Shown here piece by piece: positions 46,788 to 55,776 of a stretch of 64,000 nt of DNA (position 1 is the stretch's first letter; each line of letters starts with the position of its first letter). The notes under the pieces were generated by a model that had not been told where the DNA came from, did not search any database, and was given only the letters and a program-made list of their open reading frames with translations. A program made the translations under genes and the position numbers. The stretch is from Helcococcus sueciensis DSM 17243 (lineage in GTDB: Bacteria; Bacillota; Clostridia; Tissierellales; Peptoniphilaceae): assembly GCF_000423145.1 (NCBI RefSeq), contig NZ_AUHK01000001.1, positions 1 through 64,000 on the forward strand, in the 5' to 3' direction.

Positions 46788-47517
46788 TTAACCCACCATA
46801 TCTACGATCTCTTTTTAAAAATTCTACAATACAATCTTTTAATATATCTTTGTTAAAGTCTGGCCATAATGTATCTATAAATAAAAGTTCTGCATAAGCA
46901 AGTTGATATAGCATAAAGTTTGAAAGTCTTTGATCTCCACCAGTTCGAATCAATAAGTCTATATCAGGTAAACCTTTTGTATCAAGATATTTAGAAATAG
47001 TATTTTCATCCATCTCTTCAATAAATATCTTATTATTTTGAACATCATCGATAATTTTTTTTGAAGCTCTTAACAATTCATCCTTAGCTCCATAATTTAT
47101 GCCTATATTTATAATAAGACCAGTATTATTTTTTGTTTTATTCATTGCATGATTTATAGCAGTTTGATTTACTATATTTAATTTTGAAATATCCCCCATT
47201 ATTACAATTTTTGCATTATTTTCATGAAGTCTATCCAAATATTCTGTAATGAATTTATTTAACAAATCAAAGATAGCTTTGACCTCTGAAATTGGTCTTT
47301 TCCAATTTTCAGTAGAAAAAGCATATAGACTGATTACTTCGACTCCAAAATCGCTACAAGCTTCTGCAATCTCTACAACTCTAAGTGCTCCTTCTTTGTG
47401 ACCTTCTGTTCTCTTTAGATCACGTTTTTGGGCCCATCTGCCATTACCATCCATAATCATAGCTATGTGTTTTAATGAGTATTCTTGTATGAATTTTTTA
47501 ATCTGTTTATCTTCCAT
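46780..47517 (-). CDS. uppS: Isoprenyl (undecaprenyl diphosphate) synthase
   Basis: UppS condenses isopentenyl units to the C55 carrier lipid of the cell wall. It has IAMIMDGNGRWAQKR near residue 20, GHKEGALRVVEI, LYAFSTENWKRP and the C-terminal RTGGDQRLSNFMLYQLAYAE. The ATG at 47517 gives 245 residues; an in-frame TTG at 47529 is an alternative. Neither has a strong ribosome binding site, so coupling to frr is likely. Confidence 0.94.
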   Translation of the reverse strand: MEDKQIKKFIQEYSLKHIAMIMDGNGRWAQKRDLKRTEGHKEGALRVVEIAEACSDFGVEVISLYAFSTENWKRPISEVKAIFDLLNKFITEYLDRLHENNAKIVIMGDISKLNIVNQTAINHAMNKTKNNTGLIINIGINYGAKDELLRASKKIIDDVQNNKIFIEEMDENTISKYLDTKGLPDIDLLIRTGGDQRLSNFMLYQLAYAELLFIDTLWPDFNKDILKDCIVEFLKRDRRYGGLNE

Positions 47518-47530
47518 ATGCTTTACCAAA

Positions 47531-48088
47531 TTATACTGTTAATAATTCTTCTTCTTTTTGTTTAGTTATATCTTCTATTTTCTTTATGAATTCATCTGTT
47601 AAATCATCAATTTCTGATTCATATATCTTCTTTTCATCTTCTGAAATTTCTTTATTCTTTTCAGCTTTCTTTACAGCATCCATAAGATCTCTTCGAATAT
47701 TTCTAACTCCAATTTTTGAATTTTCAGACTTTTGTTTTACTTCTTTAACAAGATTTTTTCTTGTATCTTCTGTTAATTCTGGAAATGGTAATCTAATTAC
47801 TTTACCATCATTTGATGGTGTAATTCCAATATTTGAAGCTAATATAGCCTTTTCAATACTTTTAATTTGTGATGCATCCCAAGGTTGAATAACTAATAAT
47901 CTTGCCTCTGGGACAGTAATAGTAGCTGCATTTCTAATAGGTGTTTCTACTCCGTAATAATCAAAATTTATATTTTCAACAATTGATGGATTAGCTCTAC
48001 CAGCTCTTATATTATTTAGAGCTTCTTTGTAACCATTAATATGTGATTCTAAATTTTTTTTATTATCAGAAATTAATTTATCTATCAT
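47531..48088 (-). CDS. frr: Ribosome recycling factor
   Basis: RRF splits post-termination ribosomes with EF-G. It has 185 residues. The family core IRAGRANPSIVENINFDYYG, PWDASQIKSIEKAI and VRNIRRDLMD is present, with a triple-helix bundle. It starts one base after pyrH. Confidence 0.97.
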   Translation of the reverse strand: MIDKLISDNKKNLESHINGYKEALNNIRAGRANPSIVENINFDYYGVETPIRNAATITVPEARLLVIQPWDASQIKSIEKAILASNIGITPSNDGKVIRLPFPELTEDTRKNLVKEVKQKSENSKIGVRNIRRDLMDAVKKAEKNKEISEDEKKIYESEIDDLTDEFIKKIEDITKQKEEELLTV

Positions 48089-48089
48089 A

Positions 48090-48800
48090 TTATTGACCTC
48101 CTACATAAGTACCAATTTTTTCGCCTTTTACAACTCTAACTAAATTATATGGATCATCTATACCAAATACTACAAGTGGCATGTTGTTGGATTGACATAA
48201 AGATACAGCTGAAGAATCCATGACTTGTAAATTATTTGATAAAATCTCTCTATAAGATAGTTTATCATATTTTACTGCATCATTATACTTATTTGGATCT
48301 TTATCATAGATTGCATCTGTACCTGTTTTCCCTAACAATATCGCAGAAGCACCGATTTCAAGCGCTCTTAACGCTGCCGTTGTATCTGTTGAGAAATAAG
48401 GATGACCTGTACCAGCTGCAAAGATTACAATTCTTTTCTTTTCTAAATGTCTTATTGCTTTACGAACTATAAAAGGTTCTGCAACTTCATTCATTTGAAT
48501 AGCAGTTTGAACTCTAGTTTCAAGACCTAAAGATTCTAGAGCAGATTGTACTCTTAAAGCGTTCATAACTGTACCTAACATACCTATATTATCTGAAACA
48601 GTTCTATCCATATCTTCTGTATTGCGGCCTCTCCAGAAGTTTCCACCACCTACCACAATACCTATCTCTACTCCAAGTTCATGAACTTCTTTTAATGTTT
48701 TAGCAATTTCATTAATGGCCTCATCGTCCATACCAAAGCCTTTTCCTGCAGCTAAAGCTTCTCCGCTTAGTTTAATTAATACTCTTTTATTAATATACAT
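48090..48800 (-). CDS. pyrH: UMP kinase
   Basis: PyrH phosphorylates UMP to UDP. The 236 residues begin [18 protein letters not shown] (about 6-23), then [14 protein letters not shown] and [12 protein letters not shown], all of the bacterial amino-acid-kinase-fold UMP kinase. The ATG at 48800 was chosen because GGAG lies eight bases upstream; the ATG at 48812 overlaps that site. It sits between tsf and frr as usual. Confidence 0.96.
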   Translation of the reverse strand: MYINKRVLIKLSGEALAAGKGFGMDDEAINEIAKTLKEVHELGVEIGIVVGGGNFWRGRNTEDMDRTVSDNIGMLGTVMNALRVQSALESLGLETRVQTAIQMNEVAEPFIVRKAIRHLEKKRIVIFAAGTGHPYFSTDTTAALRALEIGASAILLGKTGTDAIYDKDPNKYNDAVKYDKLSYREILSNNLQVMDSSAVSLCQSNNMPLVVFGIDDPYNLVRVVKGEKIGTYVGGQ

Positions 48801-48818
48801 ATAAATCTCCATATTTTA

Positions 48819-48844
48819 AAAGAGAACATAAAAATGTTCTCTTT
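48819..48844 (-). terminator. Hairpin between tsf and pyrH
   Basis: AAAGAGAACAT pairs perfectly with ATGTTCTCTTT around a four-base loop. The T tract on the minus strand is short, so it is probably a partial terminator. Confidence 0.6.
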
Positions 48845-48861
48845 ATTGTAAGTGTAATAGA

Positions 48862-49932
48862 TTATTGACCCTTCATTTGGCTTGCAACTTCTGCTGCGAA
48901 ATCTTCTTCTTTCTTTTCGATTCCTTCACCAACTACGAATCTCTTGTATTCTAATACTTCAATTGTTCCACCTAATTTTTCTGATTCTTGAGCAATTGCT
49001 TCTTCAACAGAAACTTCAGGATTTAATACAAATGGTTGTTCATAAAGAGCATATTGAGAATCTATTTGTGTATTATCTTCGATAAATCTAGCAATTTTAC
49101 CAGGAATAATTTTATCTAAAATTTGTTCTGGTTTACCTTCTGCTAATAATTCTTTCTTAATTTCAGCTTCTTTTTCAGCTAACACTTCATCTGTAATTTG
49201 TAATCTTGAACCAAATTCAGGAATTGTCTTTAATGGTTTTCCTAAAATTTCATTTTCTTCATTTAAAACTTTTAATTGACCTTTTAATGCTGATAATTCA
49301 CTTTCAACAAATTCGTGTGTGAATTCTTTATATGAAATATATTCTGGTCCTAATGCAGATACGTGCATTGTAATTTGTTGAATTAATTTTTCTGCACCTT
49401 TTTCTGTAGCTTCACTATCAAATTTAGCTTTTAATACAACACCATTTTTATTATTGAAGTGCATATATCCATAAATATATTCATTTTCATTTGCTATATA
49501 ATTTACAACTCTTCTAACAACGATATTTTCACCGATTTTAGCAATTTGTTCTTTAATGAAATCTTCAAAATTTTGACCATCAATTGTTGATTTATTTAAT
49601 TCTTCAATTGTGTCAATTTGATTTTCATAAACATGATTTAATATTTTATCAGATAATTCAATAAATCCTTCGTTTTTAGCTACAAAGTCAGTTTGTGTAT
49701 TAATTTCAAGTAAAGTACCTTTTTTATGATCGTCAGAAACTTTTAATTTCATGATACCTTCGGCTGCTACTTTACTAGCTTTTTTAACAGCTTTAGCTTC
49801 TCCTCTTTCTCTTAAAAGTTCAATCGCTTTATCAATATCGCCATTTGTTTCAACTAATGCATTTTTTGCATCCATCATACCAGCACCAGTCATATCTCTT
49901 AATTCTTTTACTTGTTTTGCTGAAATTGACAT
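48862..49932 (-). CDS. tsf: Elongation factor Ts
   Basis: EF-Ts exchanges GDP for GTP on EF-Tu. It begins with the UBA-like domain (VKELRDMTGAGMMDAKNALVET) and has TQTDFVAKNEGF, which contacts EF-Tu, plus FVLNPEVSVEEAIA near the end. At 356 residues it is about 50-60 longer than typical Firmicute EF-Ts; the additional length lies in the central and C-terminal parts. It follows rpsB. Confidence 0.95.
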   Translation of the reverse strand: MSISAKQVKELRDMTGAGMMDAKNALVETNGDIDKAIELLRERGEAKAVKKASKVAAEGIMKLKVSDDHKKGTLLEINTQTDFVAKNEGFIELSDKILNHVYENQIDTIEELNKSTIDGQNFEDFIKEQIAKIGENIVVRRVVNYIANENEYIYGYMHFNNKNGVVLKAKFDSEATEKGAEKLIQQITMHVSALGPEYISYKEFTHEFVESELSALKGQLKVLNEENEILGKPLKTIPEFGSRLQITDEVLAEKEAEIKKELLAEGKPEQILDKIIPGKIARFIEDNTQIDSQYALYEQPFVLNPEVSVEEAIAQESEKLGGTIEVLEYKRFVVGEGIEKKEEDFAAEVASQMKGQ

Positions 49933-49974
49933 ATGTCCTCCTAATTATATATATTTATTTGTTTACATATATTT

Positions 49975-50001
49975 ATAGGAAGTAGTTAAACTACTTCCTA
50001 T
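49975..50001 (-). other. Hairpin between rpsB and tsf
   Basis: ATAGGAAGTAG pairs with CTACTTCCTAT around five bases. It lacks a T tract on the minus strand, so it may be a processing or stability element. Confidence 0.6.
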
Positions 50002-50016
50002 TCATTTATAATTATT

Positions 50017-50823
50017 TTATTCTTCGTCAGAAACTTCTTCAGATTCTTCAGCTACTTCTTCTTCACTGATAACTTCTTCATCTTCTACTTTTTCTTCAGT
50101 TTCATTAGATACTTCAAACTCTTCTTCATAAGATAATGATTCTCCTTGTTTACCTTCGATGATTGCATCAGCCATAGCTGCAGTAATTAATTTTACAGCT
50201 CTAATTGCGTCATCATTACCAGGGATTGGATAATCTACATCGTCTGGATCTGTATTTGTATCAACTATACCAACTATTGGAATACCTAATCTTCTAGCTT
50301 CTCTTACAGCGATATATTCGTTTTTAGGATCAACTACAAACATTAAATCTGGTATACCTGGCATATCTTTAATACCACTTAAATATTTGTTTAATTTTTC
50401 TAGTTCTCTTTCTAAACCTATAACTTCTTTTTTTGGTAGTAAATCAAAAGTTCCATCTTCTGACATTCTTTCGATTTCTTCTAATCTATTAATTGACTTT
50501 TTGATTGTTTCATAGTTAGTTAACATACCACCTAACCATCTTTGTGAAACATAGTATTGATCAGCTCTTTTTGCTTCAAATTCGATAGCATCTTGAGCTT
50601 GTTTCTTTGTACCTACAAATAGTATATTACCACCATCAGCAGCAACTTGTCTTACTACTTCATAAGCTTCATCTACTTTTTTAACAGTTTTTTGTAAGTC
50701 AATGATATAGATACCATTTCTTTCTGTAAAAATAAATTTTTTCATTTTAGGGTTCCATCTTCTAGTTTGGTGACCAAAATGTACCCCTGCCTCTAATAAG
50801 GACTTCATTGGAATAACTGACAT
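50017..50823 (-). CDS. rpsB: 30S ribosomal protein S2
   Basis: S2 (268 residues) joins the 30S subunit late and is needed for S1-like functions. It begins [19 protein letters not shown] and contains [20 protein letters not shown] and [23 protein letters not shown]. The last 35 residues are an almost purely acidic tail, longer than in Bacillus. It has its own promoter and a leader of about 100 bases. Confidence 0.97.
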   Translation of the reverse strand: MSVIPMKSLLEAGVHFGHQTRRWNPKMKKFIFTERNGIYIIDLQKTVKKVDEAYEVVRQVAADGGNILFVGTKKQAQDAIEFEAKRADQYYVSQRWLGGMLTNYETIKKSINRLEEIERMSEDGTFDLLPKKEVIGLERELEKLNKYLSGIKDMPGIPDLMFVVDPKNEYIAVREARRLGIPIVGIVDTNTDPDDVDYPIPGNDDAIRAVKLITAAMADAIIEGKQGESLSYEEEFEVSNETEEKVEDEEVISEEEVAEESEEVSDEE

Positions 50824-50925
50824 ATTCTCTCCTTTGTGTTTTTTATTTGCCTTCCATCACCCTTTTACTTATCTAACCTATAAAATAGGCACACAGATAA
50901 AAACAAATGATGTGATTATTTGACT
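50824..50925 (-). promoter_or_regulatory. rpsB leader
   Basis: This untranslated leader of about 100 bases contains a CCTAT/ATAGG hairpin enclosed by TGCC/GGCA pairing. S2 leaders are often autoregulatory, but this one was not matched to a known class. Confidence 0.35.
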
Positions 50926-50930
50926 TGATT

Positions 50931-50959
50931 AGTATATCATATGATTTATATATTTTCAA
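50931..50959 (-). promoter_or_regulatory. rpsB promoter
   Basis: On the minus strand TTGAAA (50959-50954) and TATACT (50936-50931) are 17 bases apart with an extended TGA. Confidence 0.8.
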
Positions 50960-50991
50960 GTAATTAACTATGTTTTCAAATATTTAATTGT

Positions 50992-51032
50992 AAAAAAAAA
51001 TGCCGCCAAACTAAATTGATAATTTGACAACA
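50992..51032 (-). terminator. Terminator of the DUF948/YtxH operon
   Basis: On the minus strand TGTTGTCAAA pairs with TTTGGCGGCA (with G-U pairs), followed by nine T residues, just downstream of the DUF948 gene. Confidence 0.8.
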
Positions 51033-51040
51033 TCTTTATT

Positions 51041-51499
51041 TTATTTTTTAAATAATGAACTAACTAAACCTTTTATTAAACCAAATTTATTTGTAGATTT
51101 TGATGCTGATCCAACAAATCGGGAAGCAGTATCTGCAACTGCAATACCAACAACTTCTACTGTATCAGAAATGTTAGTTGTAACATTTGATACTGAGGAA
51201 GTTACATTGTTAACATCATATAACACTGATGAAATTTGAGGACTAACATCTTCTACAAGTCCATTGGTATTATCTAGAATATTGTTAACATTATTTGTTA
51301 TCTTTGGCAAGTCTTTTATAGTTTGGTCTATACTAAATTTATTATCTTCTAAAGTTTTATTTAGATTTTCAACTGTTTTACCAAGTGCCATAAATAGTTT
51401 TGCTAAGAAAACTAATGCAACTATACCAGCTAATATTAATAAAAATATTAGTACTTCATTTAAAGTAAATGAAACATTAACTGCTAATGGTAGTAGCAT
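51041..51499 (-). CDS. DUF948 family membrane protein
   Basis: This 152-residue protein has one N-terminal membrane helix (about 15-37) followed by a long Asn/Val/Ser-rich helical region with repeated hydrophobic spacing (DLPKITNNVNNILDNTNGLV). This is the DUF948 pattern, found in Firmicute general-stress envelope proteins. It lies nine bases after the YtxH-like gene, a common pairing. The function is unknown. Confidence 0.8.
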   Translation of the reverse strand: MLLPLAVNVSFTLNEVLIFLLILAGIVALVFLAKLFMALGKTVENLNKTLEDNKFSIDQTIKDLPKITNNVNNILDNTNGLVEDVSPQISSVLYDVNNVTSSVSNVTTNISDTVEVVGIAVADTASRFVGSASKSTNKFGLIKGLVSSLFKK

Positions 51500-51508
51500 A
51501 AGTGCCTC

Positions 51509-52009
51509 CTATTTTTTCTTGTCAGCTTCAGCTTTTTCTTCCTTAGCTTTATCAGAAACTTTCTTAGCCCCTTCTTCAACTTTTTTTGCTGCTTTGTCAA
51601 CACCTTTAGCAGCTTCAGATTTAGCTTCATTTGCTTTCTTTGTAGTTTCTTCTTTAACTTCTTTAGCTTTTTTTTCAGCTTTTTCTTCTACATCAGAAGT
51701 AACTTTCTTTAAGTCAGTAAGCTTTTCTTCACTAAATTTATTGAATTTATTTAATGCTTCACTATAAGTTTCTTGAACTGTATCACTTAATTCATTAGAT
51801 TTAGTTTTAATTGTATCAACTGATTTTTCAGCAACATCTTTAATATCTTTTCTAGTTTCTTTACCAGATTTTGGAGCAAATAAAACACCTGCTGCTGATC
51901 CAACTAGCGAACCTAACGCTACTCCTACACCCACTTTTGCGGCTGTATCTAATCTTTTCTTTCTATCTATTTCTCTTTGTTTTGCAACAAAATAATCTTT
52001 TATTGACAT
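51509..52009 (-). CDS. YtxH-like protein
   Basis: This 166-residue protein has a short N-terminal basic part, a Gly/Ala-rich hydrophobic segment (GVGVALGSLVGSAAGVLFAPKSGKETR, here split as GVALGSLVGSAAGVLF and APKSGKETR) and a long Lys/Glu/Ala coiled coil. The APKSGKETR signature marks the YtxH/gas vesicle-like family linked to stress. The ATG at 52009 was chosen because GGGAGG is ten bases upstream; an earlier ATG at 52042 lies inside the structured RNA region. It is co-transcribed with the DUF948 gene. Confidence 0.85.
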   Translation of the reverse strand: MSIKDYFVAKQREIDRKKRLDTAAKVGVGVALGSLVGSAAGVLFAPKSGKETRKDIKDVAEKSVDTIKTKSNELSDTVQETYSEALNKFNKFSEEKLTDLKKVTSDVEEKAEKKAKEVKEETTKKANEAKSEAAKGVDKAAKKVEEGAKKVSDKAKEEKAEADKKK

Positions 52010-52034
52010 GTTCTTTTCCTCCCTTTTATTAAAA

Positions 52035-52182
52035 ATCCACAAATGACCGAAATTATACCTTCGTATGTGAAGGTGGGCTACCTGTCATAGATATCTGCAG
52101 TCCATTTAAGGCTTTGCATCAAAATACAAACTCCGGATGCCCTTATAAATAGTGTAGGTTAATTACAAAATCATTTGTGGAT
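52035..52182 (-). ncRNA. ssrS: 6S-like structured RNA candidate
   Basis: The minus strand reads a 148-base element closed by a perfect 12-base stem (ATCCACAAATGA with TCATTTGTGGAT). Inside are an apical stem (ATTT-AAGG-GCATC with GATGC-CCTT-AAAT), a short CTAC/GTAG pairing, and a small ACCTTC/GAAGGT hairpin on the 3' side of a central open region. That layout matches 6S RNA, which sequesters the housekeeping RNA polymerase. An extended -10 promoter lies right before it, and TTTTT follows. A regulatory leader of ytxH is the main alternative. Identity is inferred from shape, not a database match. Confidence 0.5.
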
Positions 52183-52188
52183 ATATAT

Positions 52189-52217
52189 ATTATAACAAAT
52201 AAAATATAACATTTAAA
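52189..52217 (-). promoter_or_regulatory. Promoter of the structured RNA
   Basis: On the minus strand TTTAAA (52217-52212) and TATAAT (52194-52189) are 17 bases apart with an extended TGT; the start would fall at about 52182, the first base of the closing stem. Confidence 0.65.
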
Positions 52218-52271
52218 GTTTTAGAATATTTTTTTGCCATTTATAGTATAATTAAAATAATGGAGGAAGAA

Positions 52272-53072
52272 ATGACTAAAAAAGCTAATATTTTTGCAAA
52301 TCTTTACCAATTATCATTTGAAGTAAAAGAAAAAGTTATAAAAGAACTTATAGATAATGATATTGATGTATCTGAGACTTTTCATCCTGATGCAGATTTT
52401 AATATTGTTATCGGCGGAGATGGTACTTTTATTAAAGCTGTACATGACTCAGAGTTTTCAAGTATACCATTTATTGGTATCAACACTGGACACTTAGGGT
52501 TTTATAATGATGTTAAATATTATGAAGTTGAAGAAGCTATAAAGAAATTAAAAGAAAATGATTTTATACTAAATCATTTAAAAGTTATTGATTGTGAAAT
52601 TATAACTGATGATAAAACTTACACTTACAATAGTATTAATGAAATTGTTTTAAAAGCTAAGTATACAAGCATCATGAACTTTGATTTATATGTTGACCAT
52701 GTTAAACTTCAAACTTTTGCAGGAGATGGAATTTTATTTTCTACCCCATCTGGTTCTACAGCATATAATTTATCAGCTGGTGGAGCTTTACTTTGTCAAA
52801 ATTTAAATGCTTTTCAAATTACACCACTTGCTGCAATAAGATCCTCTCTTCATAGATCTCTTGATAAGAGCTTGGTAGTACCAAAAGAAACTTTGATTAG
52901 ACTTGTTCCTAAATCAAGAGGTGATGTTCCATTTTCAATTGGTGTTGATGGAATTCATAAAGAACATGACAATATACGTGAAATTAATATTAAACTAAGT
53001 GATAAGATTATAAATAAAATTGTATTTAACCCAGATTGGTTCTGGATTAATATTAAAGAAAAATTCATATAA
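52272..53072 (+). CDS. nadK: NAD kinase
   Basis: NadK phosphorylates NAD to NADP. The 266 residues contain the signature VIGGDGTFIKAVH, GINTGHLGFYNDV and SGSTAYNLSAGGAL. The ATG at 52272 was chosen because GGAGG lies eight bases upstream, within an earlier in-frame ATG at 52260. It is the only + strand gene in this half and ends in a terminator shared with the PBP gene. The C-terminal His/Asp region is conserved. Confidence 0.95.
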   Translation: MTKKANIFANLYQLSFEVKEKVIKELIDNDIDVSETFHPDADFNIVIGGDGTFIKAVHDSEFSSIPFIGINTGHLGFYNDVKYYEVEEAIKKLKENDFILNHLKVIDCEIITDDKTYTYNSINEIVLKAKYTSIMNFDLYVDHVKLQTFAGDGILFSTPSGSTAYNLSAGGALLCQNLNAFQITPLAAIRSSLHRSLDKSLVVPKETLIRLVPKSRGDVPFSIGVDGIHKEHDNIREINIKLSDKIINKIVFNPDWFWINIKEKFI

Positions 53073-53083
53073 TAATAAAAAAC

Positions 53084-53116
53084 GCAGATGATTTGTTTTT
53101 AGATCATCTGCTTTTT
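53084..53116. terminator. Bidirectional terminator between nadK and the PBP gene
   Basis: GCAGATGAT (53084-53092) pairs with ATCATCTGC (53103-53111), with A- and T-rich flanks on both sides. Confidence 0.85.
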
Positions 53117-53131
53117 ATATACTTAATTGTA

Positions 53132-54523
53132 TTAATCAATATTTTGCACTGCATAATCAAGAATCCTTGTACCTATTGGAGCGGCGTTACTTCCTGATGC
53201 TTCGTCTTGATGTTCAATAACAATAATTATTGTATACTTTGGTTCTTCAGCTGGAGCCATTCCCATAAACCATGTATTATATGAACCTTGTCCATTTTCT
53301 GCTGTACCTGTTTTAGCAGCAAGGCTTGTTTCAATATAGTCCGTATAATTATTATATTCTGCAGTACTTTTCATATAAGATTTAATAATATTTGCATATT
53401 GAGATTCTACTTCACTTGATAGGACTTCTTCTTTTGTTGGTAACTCGATTCCACTTCTTACAACCTTATCAACTAAAATTGGTTTCTGTACTATTCCTTT
53501 ATTAGCAATCCCATTAACAATTAGGCTCATATCTAAAGGATTTACATAAGTTAATCCTTGTCCAAATGCAGCATTTCCTTTATCTATTGCAGATAATGAA
53601 TCTTTAAATGGAAATTCAGATTGAACAATATTTAATGGAAAATCAAATTTTTTTCCTATCCCAAAGTCAAGTATGGCTTTTCTAAAATCGGCATTAGAAA
53701 CAAGTTGAGACTTTTCATAATAATAGGTATTAGCTGAAACATTAAGAGCTTTTTCTAAATCCATTTCTCCATATATACCATTATCAAAATTATATACACT
53801 ATGGCCATCTATAGTAGCTTCTCCTGTATCATAATAGTCTAAATCTATACCACTTCTTAAAAACACTAAAGAGCTTAGCGTTTTAAAAATTGAACCTGGC
53901 TCATAGTGACCTTGAGTAGGTCTATTTAATAATTCTCCATTTTTAGAGTTTATAATTTGTTCCCAATCTTCATCTATATTATTGACATTTAATGTAGGTT
54001 TAGACACCATTGCTAAAATTTTTCCGGTATTTGGATTTGATACTATTACAGATCCTGATAAATCACCTAATAAATCATATGCATATGATTGTAAATCATC
54101 ATCTATCGTTAGATACACATCATTACCATCAACCGGTTTGATAAGACTATCTATCTTAGTGAAAAAATCTTTATTGTTGTTTATATTTAATAAGTCTGTA
54201 TTATAAGATGCTTCAATACCACTTTTTCCGTATTTGCTTGAATTATATCCAATAATACTAGAATACATAAAGTTATATCTATTTATTCTTTGATAACTAT
54301 CATCTACTTTTTTTGAATATGCAAGTTCTAAACCATTTTTATCATATATAGTTCCTCTTTTGATAGTTGATTCATCTATAAAATTTCTTGCATTTCTAGA
54401 ATCATTATTCAAATCATTTGACTTAAATAGTTGAAAGTAAACAAGATAAAGAGAAATAGCTAAAAATAGTCCTATAATAGTATAAAGTAAAAATACTATT
54501 TTTCTATTTTTTGAATTTTTCAT
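53132..54523 (-). CDS. Class B penicillin-binding protein (transpeptidase, FtsI/PbpA-like)
   Basis: This monofunctional transpeptidase has 463 residues and cross-links peptidoglycan. One membrane helix spans about 9-29. The active-site motifs are SIFKTL, SAN (ANTYYYEKSQ) and KTGTAEN. It lacks a long dimerisation region and is short for an FtsI, resembling actinobacterial PbpA. The ATG at 54523 was chosen for its AGGTGAAGGA site. It overlaps the RodA/FtsW gene, its probable glycosyltransferase partner. Confidence 0.88.
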   Translation of the reverse strand: MKNSKNRKIVFLLYTIIGLFLAISLYLVYFQLFKSNDLNNDSRNARNFIDESTIKRGTIYDKNGLELAYSKKVDDSYQRINRYNFMYSSIIGYNSSKYGKSGIEASYNTDLLNINNNKDFFTKIDSLIKPVDGNDVYLTIDDDLQSYAYDLLGDLSGSVIVSNPNTGKILAMVSKPTLNVNNIDEDWEQIINSKNGELLNRPTQGHYEPGSIFKTLSSLVFLRSGIDLDYYDTGEATIDGHSVYNFDNGIYGEMDLEKALNVSANTYYYEKSQLVSNADFRKAILDFGIGKKFDFPLNIVQSEFPFKDSLSAIDKGNAAFGQGLTYVNPLDMSLIVNGIANKGIVQKPILVDKVVRSGIELPTKEEVLSSEVESQYANIIKSYMKSTAEYNNYTDYIETSLAAKTGTAENGQGSYNTWFMGMAPAEEPKYTIIIVIEHQDEASGSNAAPIGTRILDYAVQNID

Positions 54524-55775
54524 TTCCTTCACCTGCTTTCTGTGATAAATATTGCAATATAGAAAGTAATATGAAATTAGAAACTGTTGAGCTTCCTCCA
54601 TAACTTAAAAATGGTGTTGTAATACCAGTTAAAGGTATTAATTTTAATATTCCACCAAACATAATAAGTGCCTGCATTGCATATATTAATCCTATCGATA
54701 AAGATAAAGAGCTATAATATTTTGAAGAAAATTCTAGAGAAAGTTTTAATGTTTTATAGAATAATAAAATATACATCAATATAATTGAAAATCCCATAAA
54801 CATACCCATTTCTTCAATTATAGCTGTAAGTATAAAGTCAGATTCAACCACTGGAACTAAATCTGGCATACCTAATCCTATGCCTGTTCCAAAAAATCCC
54901 CCACTTGCGATTGCAAAAAGTGACTGTATTATTTGATAACCTCTTTCATTGAAGTCTTTCCATGGATCAAGCCATATATCAATTCTAACTTTGATGTGTG
55001 GCAATACAAGGGATGCTAAATAAACACCAACTAAAGCTAAAATAATATTGAGGACTATAAAAATATAGCGTTTTTCGAAAATAAACATATTTGAAATTAA
55101 TAGCCCAAAGAATATCATAGCTGTTCCCAATTCTCCTTGAAGAAAGAATAATAAAGCAAATATATATGTTGATAATATTAAATAATATTTTCCTATTCTA
55201 TTTCTTGTAAATTCATCATATTTATAATAATAAGATGCAATCATAAATATAAATGAAATTTTTCCAAATTCAGATAGTTGTAAAGAAAAAAGTCCACCAA
55301 CATCTATCCAATTTTTAGCTCCCCCAGATGTAAAACCTAATGCGAGAGTTACTATAAAAGTAAGTGTAGTTATAATAAAGAACAATAAAAATTTTCCTTT
55401 TAATATTTTGTCAAAAAATTTCATAAAATAATATACTATTAACAAAATTACGAGTCCTGATAAATACCAAATAATATGTTTTATAACAAGATTGCTTGAT
55501 AATCTCATTATCATAATCACACTTATTGAATATAACATATTTACAATTAATATAAATGTAGAATCCGATTTTGTAATTTTTGGAATATAAATATTACTAA
55601 ACAATGTTGCAAATACAAAGGCAATTGAAAGATAAATTGATATCATATTTACTTCTTCATTTGAAAGAATAGCTAATAATATTCCAAATATTTGAAACAT
55701 AAATAAACTTGTTATTATTGATCTATTGTATGATTTTTTATAATTGAAAGTAAATACATTTCTAGACATTTCCAT
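54504..55775 (-). CDS. SEDS-family peptidoglycan glycosyltransferase (RodA/FtsW)
   Basis: SEDS proteins polymerise lipid II into glycan strands. The 423 residues form about ten to twelve membrane helices. The conserved block with the catalytic Asp region is GDWIDVGGLFSLQLSEFGK-like (NWIDVGGLFSLQLSEFGK), followed by EGELG-type QGELGTAMIFFGL and GIGLGMPDLVPVVESDFI. GITTPFLSYGGSS is the family motif. It overlaps the PBP gene by 20 bases, forming the classical SEDS-PBP pair. Confidence 0.9.
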   Translation of the reverse strand: MEMSRNVFTFNYKKSYNRSIITSLFMFQIFGILLAILSNEEVNMISIYLSIAFVFATLFSNIYIPKITKSDSTFILIVNMLYSISVIMIMRLSSNLVIKHIIWYLSGLVILLIVYYFMKFFDKILKGKFLLFFIITTLTFIVTLALGFTSGGAKNWIDVGGLFSLQLSEFGKISFIFMIASYYYKYDEFTRNRIGKYYLILSTYIFALLFFLQGELGTAMIFFGLLISNMFIFEKRYIFIVLNIILALVGVYLASLVLPHIKVRIDIWLDPWKDFNERGYQIIQSLFAIASGGFFGTGIGLGMPDLVPVVESDFILTAIIEEMGMFMGFSIILMYILLFYKTLKLSLEFSSKYYSSLSLSIGLIYAMQALIMFGGILKLIPLTGITTPFLSYGGSSTVSNFILLSILQYLSQKAGEGNEKFKK

Positions 55776-55776
55776 A

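Noticed and set aside
49975-50001. Intrinsic terminator between rpsB and tsf
   Set aside because: The stem is strong but no T tract follows it on the minus strand, so full termination is unlikely.
51264-51767. Open frame of 167 codons on the + strand
   Set aside because: It is the reverse of the DUF948 and YtxH genes and has a Ser/Phe-rich composition typical of antisense frames.
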